From: Yeosuana marina
GTDB lineage: Bacteria; Bacteroidota; Bacteroidia; Flavobacteriales; Flavobacteriaceae
NCBI RefSeq assembly: GCF_011762485.1
Contig: NZ_JAAKGI010000001.1
Location: 449,962-513,961, forward strand
Direction: 5' to 3'
Length of the DNA stretch: 64,000 nucleotides
Shown here: in pieces, positions 35,939 through 44,070 of the stretch
Position numbering within the stretch: the stretch's first letter is position 1
Layout: each line of letters starts with the position of its first letter
Program-made: the position numbers and the translations under genes
The notes under the pieces: model-generated
What the model was told of the DNA's origin: nothing
Database searches by the model: none
What the model saw: the letters and a program-made list of their open reading frames with translations, nothing else

Positions 35939-37486
35939 TTAAAGTTCTTCTTTAGACCATTGAGCTCTTTTTGCTAAATCAGGGTGGTTAGGAATATAAG
36001 AGAGCCCTTTTGTATATATTCTATAAGAAGATTGATATTTATTTTTGTAATAGTAATAATTACCGGCTTTAAGATATAAATCGGCAATTAAAACCTTATT
36101 GACGTTATCAACTAAATTATTGTCATCCACAAGAGATTCAAATTTTTTTAAGTAATCTGTACCCGTTTCAATTTTTTTACTTTGGAAATTTATTAAAGCA
36201 ATGTTACCATAAAAGTGTGCTAAGCTTATATTATAGCGGTTATTGGATTTTAAAAATGTATACTTTTCACTCATTTCAAGAAAAGATTCCAAAGAACTCA
36301 AATCATACATAGAAAGCATAACCTTTTTGAAGCAAGCATATTCTATAACTTGTTCTGCTGTTTTGCTTTTTGGATTTAAAAGTAAAATTTCATCACAATA
36401 ATCCAATGCTTTATCTAATTCTTCATCGGTAGCTGCAGCTCTAGCTAAGTAATCATATAAAAATTCTATTGTTTCGTTTTTTACTTTTTCAGTTTGAATA
36501 GTTTTAAATTTCTCTATTGCTTGCTCAATAAACACATTATTAGTGTCATCATGTTCAATCATTTTAAAAAGTAAAGATTTTACATTACTAATGCTATAAT
36601 CTTCGGGATAATTTGAAATGGCTAGCAATTCAATTAAATAGTCTATGTCATCTATCTTATTAAATTCTAATTCATTGACTTTTGTAAACATTATACTCTT
36701 GAGGATGGGTTTAATAAGAGGTGATGAATAGAAAACTTTAGATTTTCTTAAATTATTCAAAGCATTGTCGTAATCTGAATCGTTTAATTTAGTTAATCCA
36801 TTGTTGTAATATTGCATGCCTATTAAAGCTTTTTTATCAATAAACTCCTTCCCGTAATAATAATCTTCATAAAATTTTATATAACCCTTATCGAGCACTT
36901 CTTCTAGGGTCACTAGTTTATAGGCAATTAACTCATCTATAATTTTTTTCACTTCAGACTCTTTAGGAATTGTAAAACCATAAGCACCAGGAACAGTAGT
37001 CTCTAAATATATTTTATAGGTATCTGGATAGGCAATTAAAAAAACGTGTGAAGGGGTTTCTTTTACATGATAAGGGATATCTAACTCATCAAAGGTAAAA
37101 GCATATAGTGCGGAAGCTGTTACACAGTTGTATGTTCCATTATTGAAAATATCAGTAAAATAGGAATCTAAAACATATTTCTTAAAAAACCTACTATGTA
37201 TTTCGTCATATATTTCTTTGACTCTTCTTTTTTCTTTTTTAGCTTTATCTTCTTTTAATGGAAAAGTTTTAATTAGAGATAATATTTCTTGTTTATATTT
37301 TTTAACGGTTTCATGATTCATCGATGAATCAATAGCAAATAAGCTTTCTAAAAAACTATAATTTAAAGAATCTTTTTTGTACGAATTAAAAATGTCTTTT
37401 TCAAAAGAAGACGAATATGTTTGTCCATGAAAATTAAAAATGGTTAATAATGTAATTACCAAAATTATTATTTTGCTTTTTTTCAT
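35939..37486 (-). CDS. Secreted transglutaminase-like/TPR protein
   Basis: A 515-aa protein with a signal peptide (1-22, cleavage FHG/QT). The N-terminal domain (about 85-170) looks like a transglutaminase-like thiol peptidase core: C121 in TYNCVTASALYAF, H147 in TPSHVFLIAYP and E162 in YLETTVPGA match a Cys-His-acid triad. The rest is helical with TPR-like repeats (for example KALIGMQYYNNGLTKLNDSD and the C-terminal GNYYYYKNKYQSSYRIYTKG). Such proteins are common in Bacteroidota without a known role. It lies between the DUF5689 lipoprotein and the second EEP gene; a functional link to them is not shown. Confidence 0.75.
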   Translation of the reverse strand: MKKSKIIILVITLLTIFNFHGQTYSSSFEKDIFNSYKKDSLNYSFLESLFAIDSSMNHETVKKYKQEILSLIKTFPLKEDKAKKEKRRVKEIYDEIHSRFFKKYVLDSYFTDIFNNGTYNCVTASALYAFTFDELDIPYHVKETPSHVFLIAYPDTYKIYLETTVPGAYGFTIPKESEVKKIIDELIAYKLVTLEEVLDKGYIKFYEDYYYGKEFIDKKALIGMQYYNNGLTKLNDSDYDNALNNLRKSKVFYSSPLIKPILKSIMFTKVNELEFNKIDDIDYLIELLAISNYPEDYSISNVKSLLFKMIEHDDTNNVFIEQAIEKFKTIQTEKVKNETIEFLYDYLARAAATDEELDKALDYCDEILLLNPKSKTAEQVIEYACFKKVMLSMYDLSSLESFLEMSEKYTFLKSNNRYNISLAHFYGNIALINFQSKKIETGTDYLKKFESLVDDNNLVDNVNKVLIADLYLKAGNYYYYKNKYQSSYRIYTKGLSYIPNHPDLAKRAQWSKEEL

Positions 37487-37590
37487 GAAAAGACTAGTTC
37501 TATATATTAAATAACTAAATTAATTAATTTATAGGAAAAATAACATGTTAATCTATTTTTTTATTTTGATTCTTTGCTAAAAAAACAAAT

Positions 37591-38559
37591 TTACTTCTTA
37601 AAGATAGCATACACGGGAAAATGGTCGCTATAACCGCCTTTGTATTTTTTACCAACATAGGTTCTAAAAGGAGTACCTTTAAATTTACCATTAAAAAGTT
37701 TTAAAAAATCTTCGTCAAAAATATTGGCCGTATCAAATTCTAATTTGTCGGGGGTACTTTCAAAAAAATTAGTTGAGATGATAATTTGATCAAATAAATT
37801 CCATTGGCGGTTATAGTTAGTCGTTCCTCTATTAAAAGACCGTAAGGTGTCCATGGCATTGTATAAGTTAGATTCGTGGACTAAATGTTTAATGCTATTG
37901 CTAGAAGGATCATCGTTAAAATCACCCACAACAATAATTTTGGCGTTAGGGTCATCTAATCGTAAGCTATTAATTACCTCAATAACTTTGTTAGAAGAAG
38001 CCATGCGTTTAGGCTCGGTTTCTTTTTCGCCTTCTCGTCTGGACGACCAATGATTTACTATCACATGAATATCTTCGTCTTCAAGCACCCCAGAAACCAA
38101 TAAGATATCTCGCGTATAATCAGGTGTTCCATCATCATCAACCAAATGAATTCTAAAGGTTTCAGAATGTGTTACTTGAAAACAGGTACTGTCATAAAGC
38201 AACGCAACGTCTATTCCGCGTTCGTCTAACGAATCGTAATGCACAAAACCATAATTGCACTCACTTAAATGTTTGGATGCTAACAGATCTTTTAAAACCG
38301 TGTCATTCTCTACTTCCGCTAAACCAACAATGGCCGGGTGTTTACCGGTCTCTTGCAATCCTATATTCGAAATGGCAAAACCTAATTTCCTCAGTTTGTT
38401 TTCATAGCGCTTATGGGTCCATTTTTTTACCGAAGTTGGTAAAAAGTCATTATCATTTGTTTGTTGATCATCTTGGAGGTCAAACAGGTTTTCAAGATTA
38501 TAAAATGCTACGGTATGTAAGTTGGAAGTTTTTGTAGGTTTTTCTAAAAAGTCAGCCAT
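37591..38559 (-). CDS. Endonuclease/exonuclease/phosphatase (EEP) family protein, no signal peptide
   Basis: A 322-aa DNase I-like phosphoesterase, paralogue of the protein at 30482-31528. Shared blocks: HTVAFYNLENLFDLQ near the start, GLAEVENDTVL, NHWSSRREGE, GDFNDDPSSNS and SDHFPVYAIF at the end. Unlike its paralogue it begins MADFLEKPTKTSN with no hydrophobic signal, so it should be cytoplasmic. A well-spaced minus-strand promoter lies upstream (38576-38604). The pair may divide one substrate class between the periplasm or exterior and the cytoplasm. Confidence 0.88.
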   Translation of the reverse strand: MADFLEKPTKTSNLHTVAFYNLENLFDLQDDQQTNDNDFLPTSVKKWTHKRYENKLRKLGFAISNIGLQETGKHPAIVGLAEVENDTVLKDLLASKHLSECNYGFVHYDSLDERGIDVALLYDSTCFQVTHSETFRIHLVDDDGTPDYTRDILLVSGVLEDEDIHVIVNHWSSRREGEKETEPKRMASSNKVIEVINSLRLDDPNAKIIVVGDFNDDPSSNSIKHLVHESNLYNAMDTLRSFNRGTTNYNRQWNLFDQIIISTNFFESTPDKLEFDTANIFDEDFLKLFNGKFKGTPFRTYVGKKYKGGYSDHFPVYAIFKK

Positions 38560-38575
38560 GATTTAAAAATATCGT

Positions 38576-38604
38576 CAAAAATATAAAAATTAAAACGGAT
38601 GCAA
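38576..38604 (-). promoter_or_regulatory. Promoter of the cytoplasmic EEP gene
   Basis: On the minus strand TTG (38604-38602), an 18-base spacer, then a perfect TATTTTTG box (38583-38576), 16 bases before the ATG at 38559. It overlaps the upstream region of hflX. Confidence 0.6.
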
Positions 38605-38609
38605 TTGCG

Positions 38610-38617
38610 TAACTTTG
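38610..38617 (+). promoter_or_regulatory. Putative -7 box of hflX
   Basis: Perfect TAnnTTTG box (TAACTTTG) 15 bases before the ATG at 38633; no TTG at the normal distance. The TTG inside this box is the start of the longer reading frame, which argues against using it as the hflX start. Confidence 0.45.
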
Positions 38618-38632
38618 CATATAAATTTTTTT

Positions 38633-39847
38633 ATGTTAGAGAAGAAAGATATTGCTTTAGAAAGAGCCGTTTTAATAGGGGTTGTTACTAAAGATCAGGA
38701 TGAAGATAAATCTAAAGAATATTTAGATGAACTAGAGTTTTTAACATTTACGGCTGGTGGATATGCCGTAAAACGCTTTACTCAAAAGATGGATATGCCC
38801 AATCCTAAAACCTTTATGGGAACAGGGAAAATTGAGGAAATCAAGAAATATATTGATGAAAACGACATTGGCACTGCTATTTTTGATGATGAATTGTCAT
38901 CGGCACAAGAGCGAAATATTAGTAAGATTCTTAATTGTAAGGTGCTAGACAGAACCAATTTAATTCTCGATATTTTTGCACAACGTGCTCAAACCAGTTA
39001 TGCAAGAACTCAAGTAGAGTTGGCGCAATGTGAATATTTATTACCTCGTTTACGTGGTATGTGGACGCATCTTGAACGCCAAAAAGGAGGGATTGGAATG
39101 CGCGGACCTGGTGAAACAGAAATTGAAACCGATAGGCGTATTGTGCGCGATAAAATAGCTTTGCTTAAGGAACGTATTAAAACGATTGATAAGCAAATGT
39201 CTGTTCAGCGAGGTAATCGTGGTGCTATGGTTAGAGTTGCTTTAGTTGGTTATACTAATGTTGGTAAATCTACCTTAATGAATGTGATAAGTAAAAGTGA
39301 GGTATTTGCCGAAAACAAATTGTTTGCTACATTGGATACCACGGTTAGAAAAGTAGTGATTAAAAATCTGCCTTTTCTGCTATCTGATACTGTAGGTTTT
39401 ATTAGAAAATTGCCTACACAACTGGTTGAAAGTTTTAAAAGTACCTTGGATGAAGTGAGGGAAGCAGATTTATTACTTCATATTGTTGATATTTCACATC
39501 CTAACTTTGAAGAGCATATAGACTCCGTCAATAAGATTTTAGGAGAAATAAAAAGCTCTGATAAGCCAACCATTATGGTATTCAATAAAATTGATTCCTA
39601 TTCAGCAGAGCCTTTAGATGAGGATGATTTAGAAACTGAGCGAACAAAGAGTCATTATTCATTGGATGAATGGAAACAAACTTGGATGAGTAAACTTGGC
39701 AATAATGCTTTGTTTATTTCGGCATTAAATAAAGAAAATTTAGAGGATTTTAAAAAACGTGTGTACGAAGAAGTGAGACAAATTCATATCACACGATTTC
39801 CATACAATCATTTTCTGTATCCGGATTATGATGAAAATCAAGCATAA
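38633..39847 (+). CDS. hflX: GTPase HflX
   Basis: Translational GTPase that splits stalled or stressed ribosomes in characterised bacteria. Start at the ATG at 38633 (MLEKKDIALERAV); the longer frame from TTG 38615 begins inside the promoter box. The 404-aa protein has the N-terminal HflX domain (FTAGGYAVKRFTQKMDMPNP, FMGTGKIEEIKKYI), the Gly-rich linker region GIGMRGPGETEIETDRR, and the G domain: G1 GYTNVGKS (206-213), G3 DTVGFIRKLP, G4 NKID. It is divergent from the EEP gene and ends with a strong terminator. Confidence 0.95.
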   Translation: MLEKKDIALERAVLIGVVTKDQDEDKSKEYLDELEFLTFTAGGYAVKRFTQKMDMPNPKTFMGTGKIEEIKKYIDENDIGTAIFDDELSSAQERNISKILNCKVLDRTNLILDIFAQRAQTSYARTQVELAQCEYLLPRLRGMWTHLERQKGGIGMRGPGETEIETDRRIVRDKIALLKERIKTIDKQMSVQRGNRGAMVRVALVGYTNVGKSTLMNVISKSEVFAENKLFATLDTTVRKVVIKNLPFLLSDTVGFIRKLPTQLVESFKSTLDEVREADLLLHIVDISHPNFEEHIDSVNKILGEIKSSDKPTIMVFNKIDSYSAEPLDEDDLETERTKSHYSLDEWKQTWMSKLGNNALFISALNKENLEDFKKRVYEEVRQIHITRFPYNHFLYPDYDENQA

Positions 39848-39879
39848 AAAAAGCGCTTCTTTCAAGGAAGCGCTTTTTT
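39846..39879. terminator. Bidirectional terminator between hflX and the DUF3078 genes
   Basis: Stem AAGCGCTTC (39851-39859) with GAAGCGCTT (39867-39875), with A tract before and T tract after, so it works in both directions. Confidence 0.85.
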
Positions 39880-39898
39880 GTATTTATAGACTGTAGTA

Positions 39899-40846
39899 TT
39901 AAAATTTATAACTTAAACCAACTGTGTAATACGTTTGTAATTTATTATCTACGTTATCAAACGTTGGCTCAGTTTGAGTAGGAACTGCTAACGGGTCAAA
40001 CTGCCCTAAAGCATAATTTAAAGCTTCTTGTTTATTACTTCTTAAACCAAAATCAAAACCTACACCAATCATTTTCCATAAGGTATATCCAAAGGAGTTT
40101 GTCCAAGTAAAGTTAGACAAGTCACTGCTTTTATAACTTTGGAATGTAGAAAAGTTACTTTTAAAGTTTATGGCACCAATTTGTCTTGTGTAATCTGCAA
40201 CAATTTTAGCTCCTAATGATGACTCAAAAACAGTATCATTATTACTAAACACAAAATTGTAGTTTAATGGATGAATAACGACAATTAAATTTTTTATTGG
40301 TGTCCAAGTAGCACCAACACCAAGATCTAAATAGCCTGGATCATTAAAATTATTTAATAGTGTGGTTCTGTATTCCATTAATCCAGAAACCGCAAATGCT
40401 TTAGTAATATTTCTACCATACAACGATGATATGTTAAACACATCTGTTGTAGGCTTAAAGCTTTTATCATCGGTAGTAATATCTTTGTTGTCTAATTTTA
40501 CCCAATTTAAATTGGTAGTCAATGAGTTTCTCCAAAAAAACTTTTCCTCAATTAAATTAGCATAACCATTAAAAGTAATTCCAATATTTCCAGATGCGTT
40601 ATTTGGTGCTCCTTGCGAGTACCAGTTATTAAAGTTAGAGATGTTACCACCAATGGTTCCAAAGGCACCAACTCTCCAGCCTGGAAGTGCATCTATTTGC
40701 GCTTGTAGAGCATTAGCTTCGGCTTGTAAAGCATTAGCTGCAGCTTGCTTTTCAGATTTTTGAGCTTGTAACTCTTCTTTAGTTTGTGCATTTGCCGTTA
40801 CTATTCCTAAAAGGAAAATGGCTAAAAAAAATAATTTTCTATTCAT
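39899..40846 (-). CDS. DUF3078 outer-membrane barrel protein (copy 1)
   Basis: A 315-aa protein with signal peptide (1-20, NAQT). After it come about 35 residues of Ala/Gln/Glu/Leu-rich heptads (LQAQKSEKQAAANALQAEAN), a likely short coiled coil, then the DUF3078 beta-barrel domain starting GWRVGAFGTIGGNISNFNNW and ending in F (YTVGLSYKF). It is a tandem paralogue of the gene at 40904-41845, with long shared blocks (for example SFGYTLWKMIGVGFDFGLRS). The coiled coil could reach into the periplasm; the function of the family is unknown. A possible -7 box (TATTTTTG on the minus strand, 40870-40863) suggests it can be transcribed separately. Confidence 0.87.
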   Translation of the reverse strand: MNRKLFFLAIFLLGIVTANAQTKEELQAQKSEKQAAANALQAEANALQAQIDALPGWRVGAFGTIGGNISNFNNWYSQGAPNNASGNIGITFNGYANLIEEKFFWRNSLTTNLNWVKLDNKDITTDDKSFKPTTDVFNISSLYGRNITKAFAVSGLMEYRTTLLNNFNDPGYLDLGVGATWTPIKNLIVVIHPLNYNFVFSNNDTVFESSLGAKIVADYTRQIGAINFKSNFSTFQSYKSSDLSNFTWTNSFGYTLWKMIGVGFDFGLRSNKQEALNYALGQFDPLAVPTQTEPTFDNVDNKLQTYYTVGLSYKF

Positions 40847-40903
40847 GTTTGTAAGTTTTTTCCAAAAATAATTAAATTCTAATTTTATTCCAGAGTCTAA
40901 TAA

Positions 40904-41845
40904 TTAAAATTTATAGTTTAAGCCAAGAATCCAATATGATTGAAGTTTATTACTAATAGTATCAAACGTTGGCTCAGGATCTCCACTTGTTGCATCATAA
41001 TTAATAGCATTAAACTTTAAGGCTTCCTGTTTGTTACTTCTCAATCCAAAGTCAAAACCAACTCCTATCATTTTCCACAAAGTGTAACCGAAAGAGTTGT
41101 TCCAAGTCCAGTTTGATAAATCTGAACTCTTGTAACTTTGGAACATAGATAAATTAGTTTTGAAACTAATTTCCTTTATTTGTCTGGTATAATCTATAAG
41201 TATTTTTGCACCATAAGATGATTGAAAAATGGCATCTGATTTACTAAATACTAAGTTGTAGTTTAATGGATGAATAACAATAACAAGGTCTTTAATTGGT
41301 GTTAAAGTTGCTCCAATACCAGCATCGAGATATCCAGGATTATTAAAGTTGTTTAAAATAGTTGTTCTGTACTCGCCTAAGCCAGAAAGCGCAAATGTTT
41401 CACTTAATTTTTGTCCATATAACGAAGATATATTGAAAACATCTGTAGCTTCGCGCCATCTTTTATTATCATTCGGATTGTCTTTATCATCAAACTTAAC
41501 CCAAGACAAATGCATATTTCCTGCATTTCTCCAAAAGAAGGATTCTGTATCAAGATTAGCAAAAGCATTAATGGTAAAACCAACATTACCAGACTTGTTG
41601 TTAGGTGCTTTTTGAGCATACCAGTTATTAAAGCTAGAAACGCTTCCTCCAACAGTTCCAAAAGCTCCTTTTTTCCAGCCTGGAAAGGCATCAATTTTAC
41701 CTTGGGTTGTGTTAACACGATCTTGAGCGATTTTAAGAGAGTCTTTTTGTACAGCAAGTGTTGCTTTTAGCTCTTCTAAAGTTTGAGAAAAACTTAATGA
41801 TGTAGTTAAAAATAATGCTAAAATTAAAAGTGATTTCTTATTCAT
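40904..41845 (-). CDS. DUF3078 outer-membrane barrel protein (copy 2)
   Basis: A 313-aa paralogue of the next gene downstream, with signal peptide (1-20, SFSQ), a heptad segment (LEELKATLAVQKDSLKIAQD) with a composition different from copy 1, then the DUF3078 barrel (GWKKGAFGTVGGSVSSFNNW to ILGLNYKF). Barrel strands are much more conserved between the copies than the coiled-coil part. A perfect minus-strand -7 box (TATCTTTG, 41882-41875) lies 29 bases before the start. The two copies are 57 bases apart. Confidence 0.87.
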   Translation of the reverse strand: MNKKSLLILALFLTTSLSFSQTLEELKATLAVQKDSLKIAQDRVNTTQGKIDAFPGWKKGAFGTVGGSVSSFNNWYAQKAPNNKSGNVGFTINAFANLDTESFFWRNAGNMHLSWVKFDDKDNPNDNKRWREATDVFNISSLYGQKLSETFALSGLGEYRTTILNNFNNPGYLDAGIGATLTPIKDLVIVIHPLNYNLVFSKSDAIFQSSYGAKILIDYTRQIKEISFKTNLSMFQSYKSSDLSNWTWNNSFGYTLWKMIGVGFDFGLRSNKQEALKFNAINYDATSGDPEPTFDTISNKLQSYWILGLNYKF

Positions 41846-41916
41846 TTGTTAATGAAAATTAATTTTTTAACGCGCAAAGATAAAACATAAAAAGTAATTA
41901 ACTAGTGAAGAATGTA

Positions 41917-42423
41917 TTACTTGTTTTTATACAACGGCACAGAAGAACAGGCTTCTCCATACATGATAGATTTAGCCACTGGTTTAAGTTTGTTGGCTAA
42001 CATAATATAAGCATTTTGAGGCACTGGTTTTTTAGAACAACCTTTAATAATAACAGGTTTGTCTTTGAATTCTGAAACATCTAAAGGGTTTAAAACATCT
42101 TGGTAAATTGAGGTTTCAAGTAGCTCTAGGCTACCAATAATTATTTTTTTAGCAAAAGGCTCTAAGTGAATACTGATTAAAATAAATGCCCAAGCAGGAA
42201 TAATGGCATCACTGCTGCAGGTTAGCGCTACATAAGTATCTTTTAATTGAGACCAGTCATATTGCGTCACTTGGTTTCTAAAGTCCTTCTCACGCAGCAC
42301 AAATCCTTCAAACAACCAGTCTTTAATATCAAACAGAACACGTTTGCCTTCAGGATAATAGTCTTCAAGGTTGACAGTAATTAATTTGCTATTCGCTACG
42401 CGATTAATGATTTCGTCTTGCAT
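41917..42423 (-). CDS. DUF2480 family protein at the end of the SUF locus
   Basis: A 168-aa cytoplasmic protein of the Bacteroidota family DUF2480. Three conserved-looking Cys motifs are visible: TCSSDAIIP (C69), IKGCSKKPVP (C129) and EACSSVPLYK. The IKGC segment recalls the KGC loop of SufE upstream, and the three Cys could hold a metal or persulfide; that is inference. It lies 15 bases after the DUF59 gene on the same strand and so probably shares its transcript, which suggests a part in Fe-S cluster biology. Confidence 0.82.
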   Translation of the reverse strand: MQDEIINRVANSKLITVNLEDYYPEGKRVLFDIKDWLFEGFVLREKDFRNQVTQYDWSQLKDTYVALTCSSDAIIPAWAFILISIHLEPFAKKIIIGSLELLETSIYQDVLNPLDVSEFKDKPVIIKGCSKKPVPQNAYIMLANKLKPVAKSIMYGEACSSVPLYKNK

Positions 42424-42438
42424 TTTAAATAAAATGAA

Positions 42439-42765
42439 TTAAAGCATCCCTAATTCAAGCTTTGCTTCTTCACTCATCAACTCATGTGTCCAAGGCGGAT
42501 CAAAGGTAATTTCTACTTCGGCACTTTTTACAGCGTCAAGTGATTTGATTTTTTCTTCAACTTCTAGTGGTAAAGTTTCTGCAACAGGACAATTAGGAGT
42601 TGTTAAGGTCATTAAGATTTTAACATCATAATCTTCGTTAACAAAAACATCATAAATCAATCCTAATTCATAGATGTCTACGGGAATTTCGGGGTCATAA
42701 ATTGTTTTTAAAACGCCTACTATTTTCTCTCCTAATTCTGTGGTATTTATTGTTGGTTCACTCAT
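42439..42765 (-). CDS. DUF59/MIP18-type Fe-S assembly protein (SufT-like)
   Basis: A 108-aa MIP18-family protein. Family motifs: IYDPEIPVDIYELGLIYDV (23-40), the conserved Cys in LTTPNCPVAETLP (C59) and the FDPPWTHELMSEEAKLELGML C-terminus. Relatives (SufT, PaaD, human CIA2) help mature or deliver Fe-S clusters. It lies between sufE and the DUF2480 gene, 10 bases after sufE, as in many Bacteroidota SUF clusters. Confidence 0.92.
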   Translation of the reverse strand: MSEPTINTTELGEKIVGVLKTIYDPEIPVDIYELGLIYDVFVNEDYDVKILMTLTTPNCPVAETLPLEVEEKIKSLDAVKSAEVEITFDPPWTHELMSEEAKLELGML

Positions 42766-42775
42766 CTTTATAAAC

Positions 42776-43198
42776 TTATTTAAGTTGTGTTTGGTATGCT
42801 ATGGCATACATTTTTAACTGTTTTATCATACTTACTAAACCATTAGCTCTAGTTGGCGATAAATGTTCTTTTAATCCTATTTTCTCTATAAAGTCCATAT
42901 CGGCATCAATAATATCTTTAGGATGCTGATTTGAAAATACTCTAATTAAAATAGCAATAATTCCTTTGGTTATAATAGCATCACTATCGGCTGTAAACTG
43001 TATTTTGTCATCATTCATTTCAGCATGTACCCAAACTTTACTTTGGCAACCTTTTATAATATTACTATCGGTTTTATATTGGTCGTCAATTAATGGTAAA
43101 TCTTTCCCTAAATCAATCATATATTGATAGCGTTCCTCCCAGTCCTCAAACATGGAGAACTCATCAATAATTTCATTTTGTATGTCTTCAATAGTCAT
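42776..43198 (-). CDS. sufE: SufE, sulfur acceptor for SufS
   Basis: Takes persulfide sulfur from SufS and passes it to the SufBCD scaffold. The 140-aa protein has the active-site loop IIKGCQSKVW with C51 and the usual alpha/beta fold. Start chosen at MTIEDIQNEI (43198); an ATG at 43207 adds three residues and is equally readable. A TTG at 43216 is part of the -7 box of the promoter and is rejected. It is preceded by its own promoter, inside the end of the META-domain gene, so it need not depend on the sufABCDS transcript. Confidence 0.93.
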   Translation of the reverse strand: MTIEDIQNEIIDEFSMFEDWEERYQYMIDLGKDLPLIDDQYKTDSNIIKGCQSKVWVHAEMNDDKIQFTADSDAIITKGIIAILIRVFSNQHPKDIIDADMDFIEKIGLKEHLSPTRANGLVSMIKQLKMYAIAYQTQLK

Positions 43199-43213
43199 AA
43201 TCATCATTTTAAA

Positions 43214-43244
43214 CAAAAATACAATAAGAAATGTTGCTATTCAA
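43214..43244 (-). promoter_or_regulatory. Promoter of sufE
   Basis: Minus strand: TTG (43244-43242), 20-base spacer, then a perfect TATTTTTG box (43221-43214), 6 bases before the first ATG (43207). It overlaps the last codons of the META-domain gene. Near-leaderless transcript expected. Confidence 0.65.
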
Positions 43245-44031
43245 TATTTTCTGAAATTGATAGGATTTCTTTAACAAGAGGTTCGATTTCTTTGGGCGGA
43301 TGACCATGATCGAAACTTGCTGTCTCATAGGTGGTTCCGTCGATTGTTATTTTTAAGTTTGCAATTGCAGCGCCATCAAAAAAGCGATTTTCAGTTGGCG
43401 CTTTTAAATTAGGGATGTTTTCAAGATCAACCGTTTTAAGAGTGTTTATAATATTCTCCCAAGCGTTGTCACTACAGGTTTTAATAATTGGTTTTGTATT
43501 ACGTTTATTAATGACTGTTATTTCTTTTTTATTTATGGTTATGAGTTTGTAAAAACCTCTTGAAAGGGCAGAATATTCAAAAGTAATATTGGTGCTTTTT
43601 TGTGTTTTAACCATTGTTAAAACAACATCGGAATTACTAATTAATTCTATAATAGAATCATTGCGTTTTATATGATTGATTGTTGATAGAACCTCAAGGA
43701 ATTTTGATTCAATTTTATTGTTGTCCTCGGAGCAAAACATTTTTGTACTTGCTAAAGGACTAAATGAAAGATTGGATGAATGATATGAGTAATTTCCAAA
43801 AAAACGATTGCAACCAGAGAAACCATTTACTTTTTGTAAGGTGTCAATAAAATTTAATTCCAAGTTGTATTTTGTAACATCTTCATTACGCAGTGTTTTT
43901 ACAATGTATTCGCCATTTAGCATGACCTGTGAATTTTGTTGTTTCTGATTTAAATTAGATGCAATCTTAGTGCTATTACAATTATTTAAAGTAAGGAAAC
44001 TTAATAATATTACAATAATTTTCATACTCAT
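43237..44031 (-). CDS. META-domain lipoprotein inside the SUF locus
   Basis: A 264-aa lipoprotein (lipobox TLNNC, C18-C19 region). Residues about 38-130 form a META/HslJ-like domain (LNGEYIVKTLRNEDV, FSGCNRFFGNYS, MFCSEDNNKIESKFLEVL). Residues about 145-262 form a second beta-rich domain resembling DUF6438 (FEYSALSRGFYKLITI, TIDGTTYETASFDHG). The function is unknown; HslJ is a heat-inducible outer-membrane protein in E. coli. It splits sufS from sufE, which is unusual for an envelope protein. The ATG at 44031 and another two codons on are both possible starts. Confidence 0.82.
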   Translation of the reverse strand: MSMKIIVILLSFLTLNNCNSTKIASNLNQKQQNSQVMLNGEYIVKTLRNEDVTKYNLELNFIDTLQKVNGFSGCNRFFGNYSYHSSNLSFSPLASTKMFCSEDNNKIESKFLEVLSTINHIKRNDSIIELISNSDVVLTMVKTQKSTNITFEYSALSRGFYKLITINKKEITVINKRNTKPIIKTCSDNAWENIINTLKTVDLENIPNLKAPTENRFFDGAAIANLKITIDGTTYETASFDHGHPPKEIEPLVKEILSISENIE

Positions 44032-44070
44032 GTTTTTACATTAAGAAACTACAAAAAGAAGGCCAAGATT

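Noticed and set aside
41404-41770. Reading frames on both strands inside the DUF3078 copy 2 gene
   Set aside because: They lie wholly within a well-supported gene and encode no recognisable protein.
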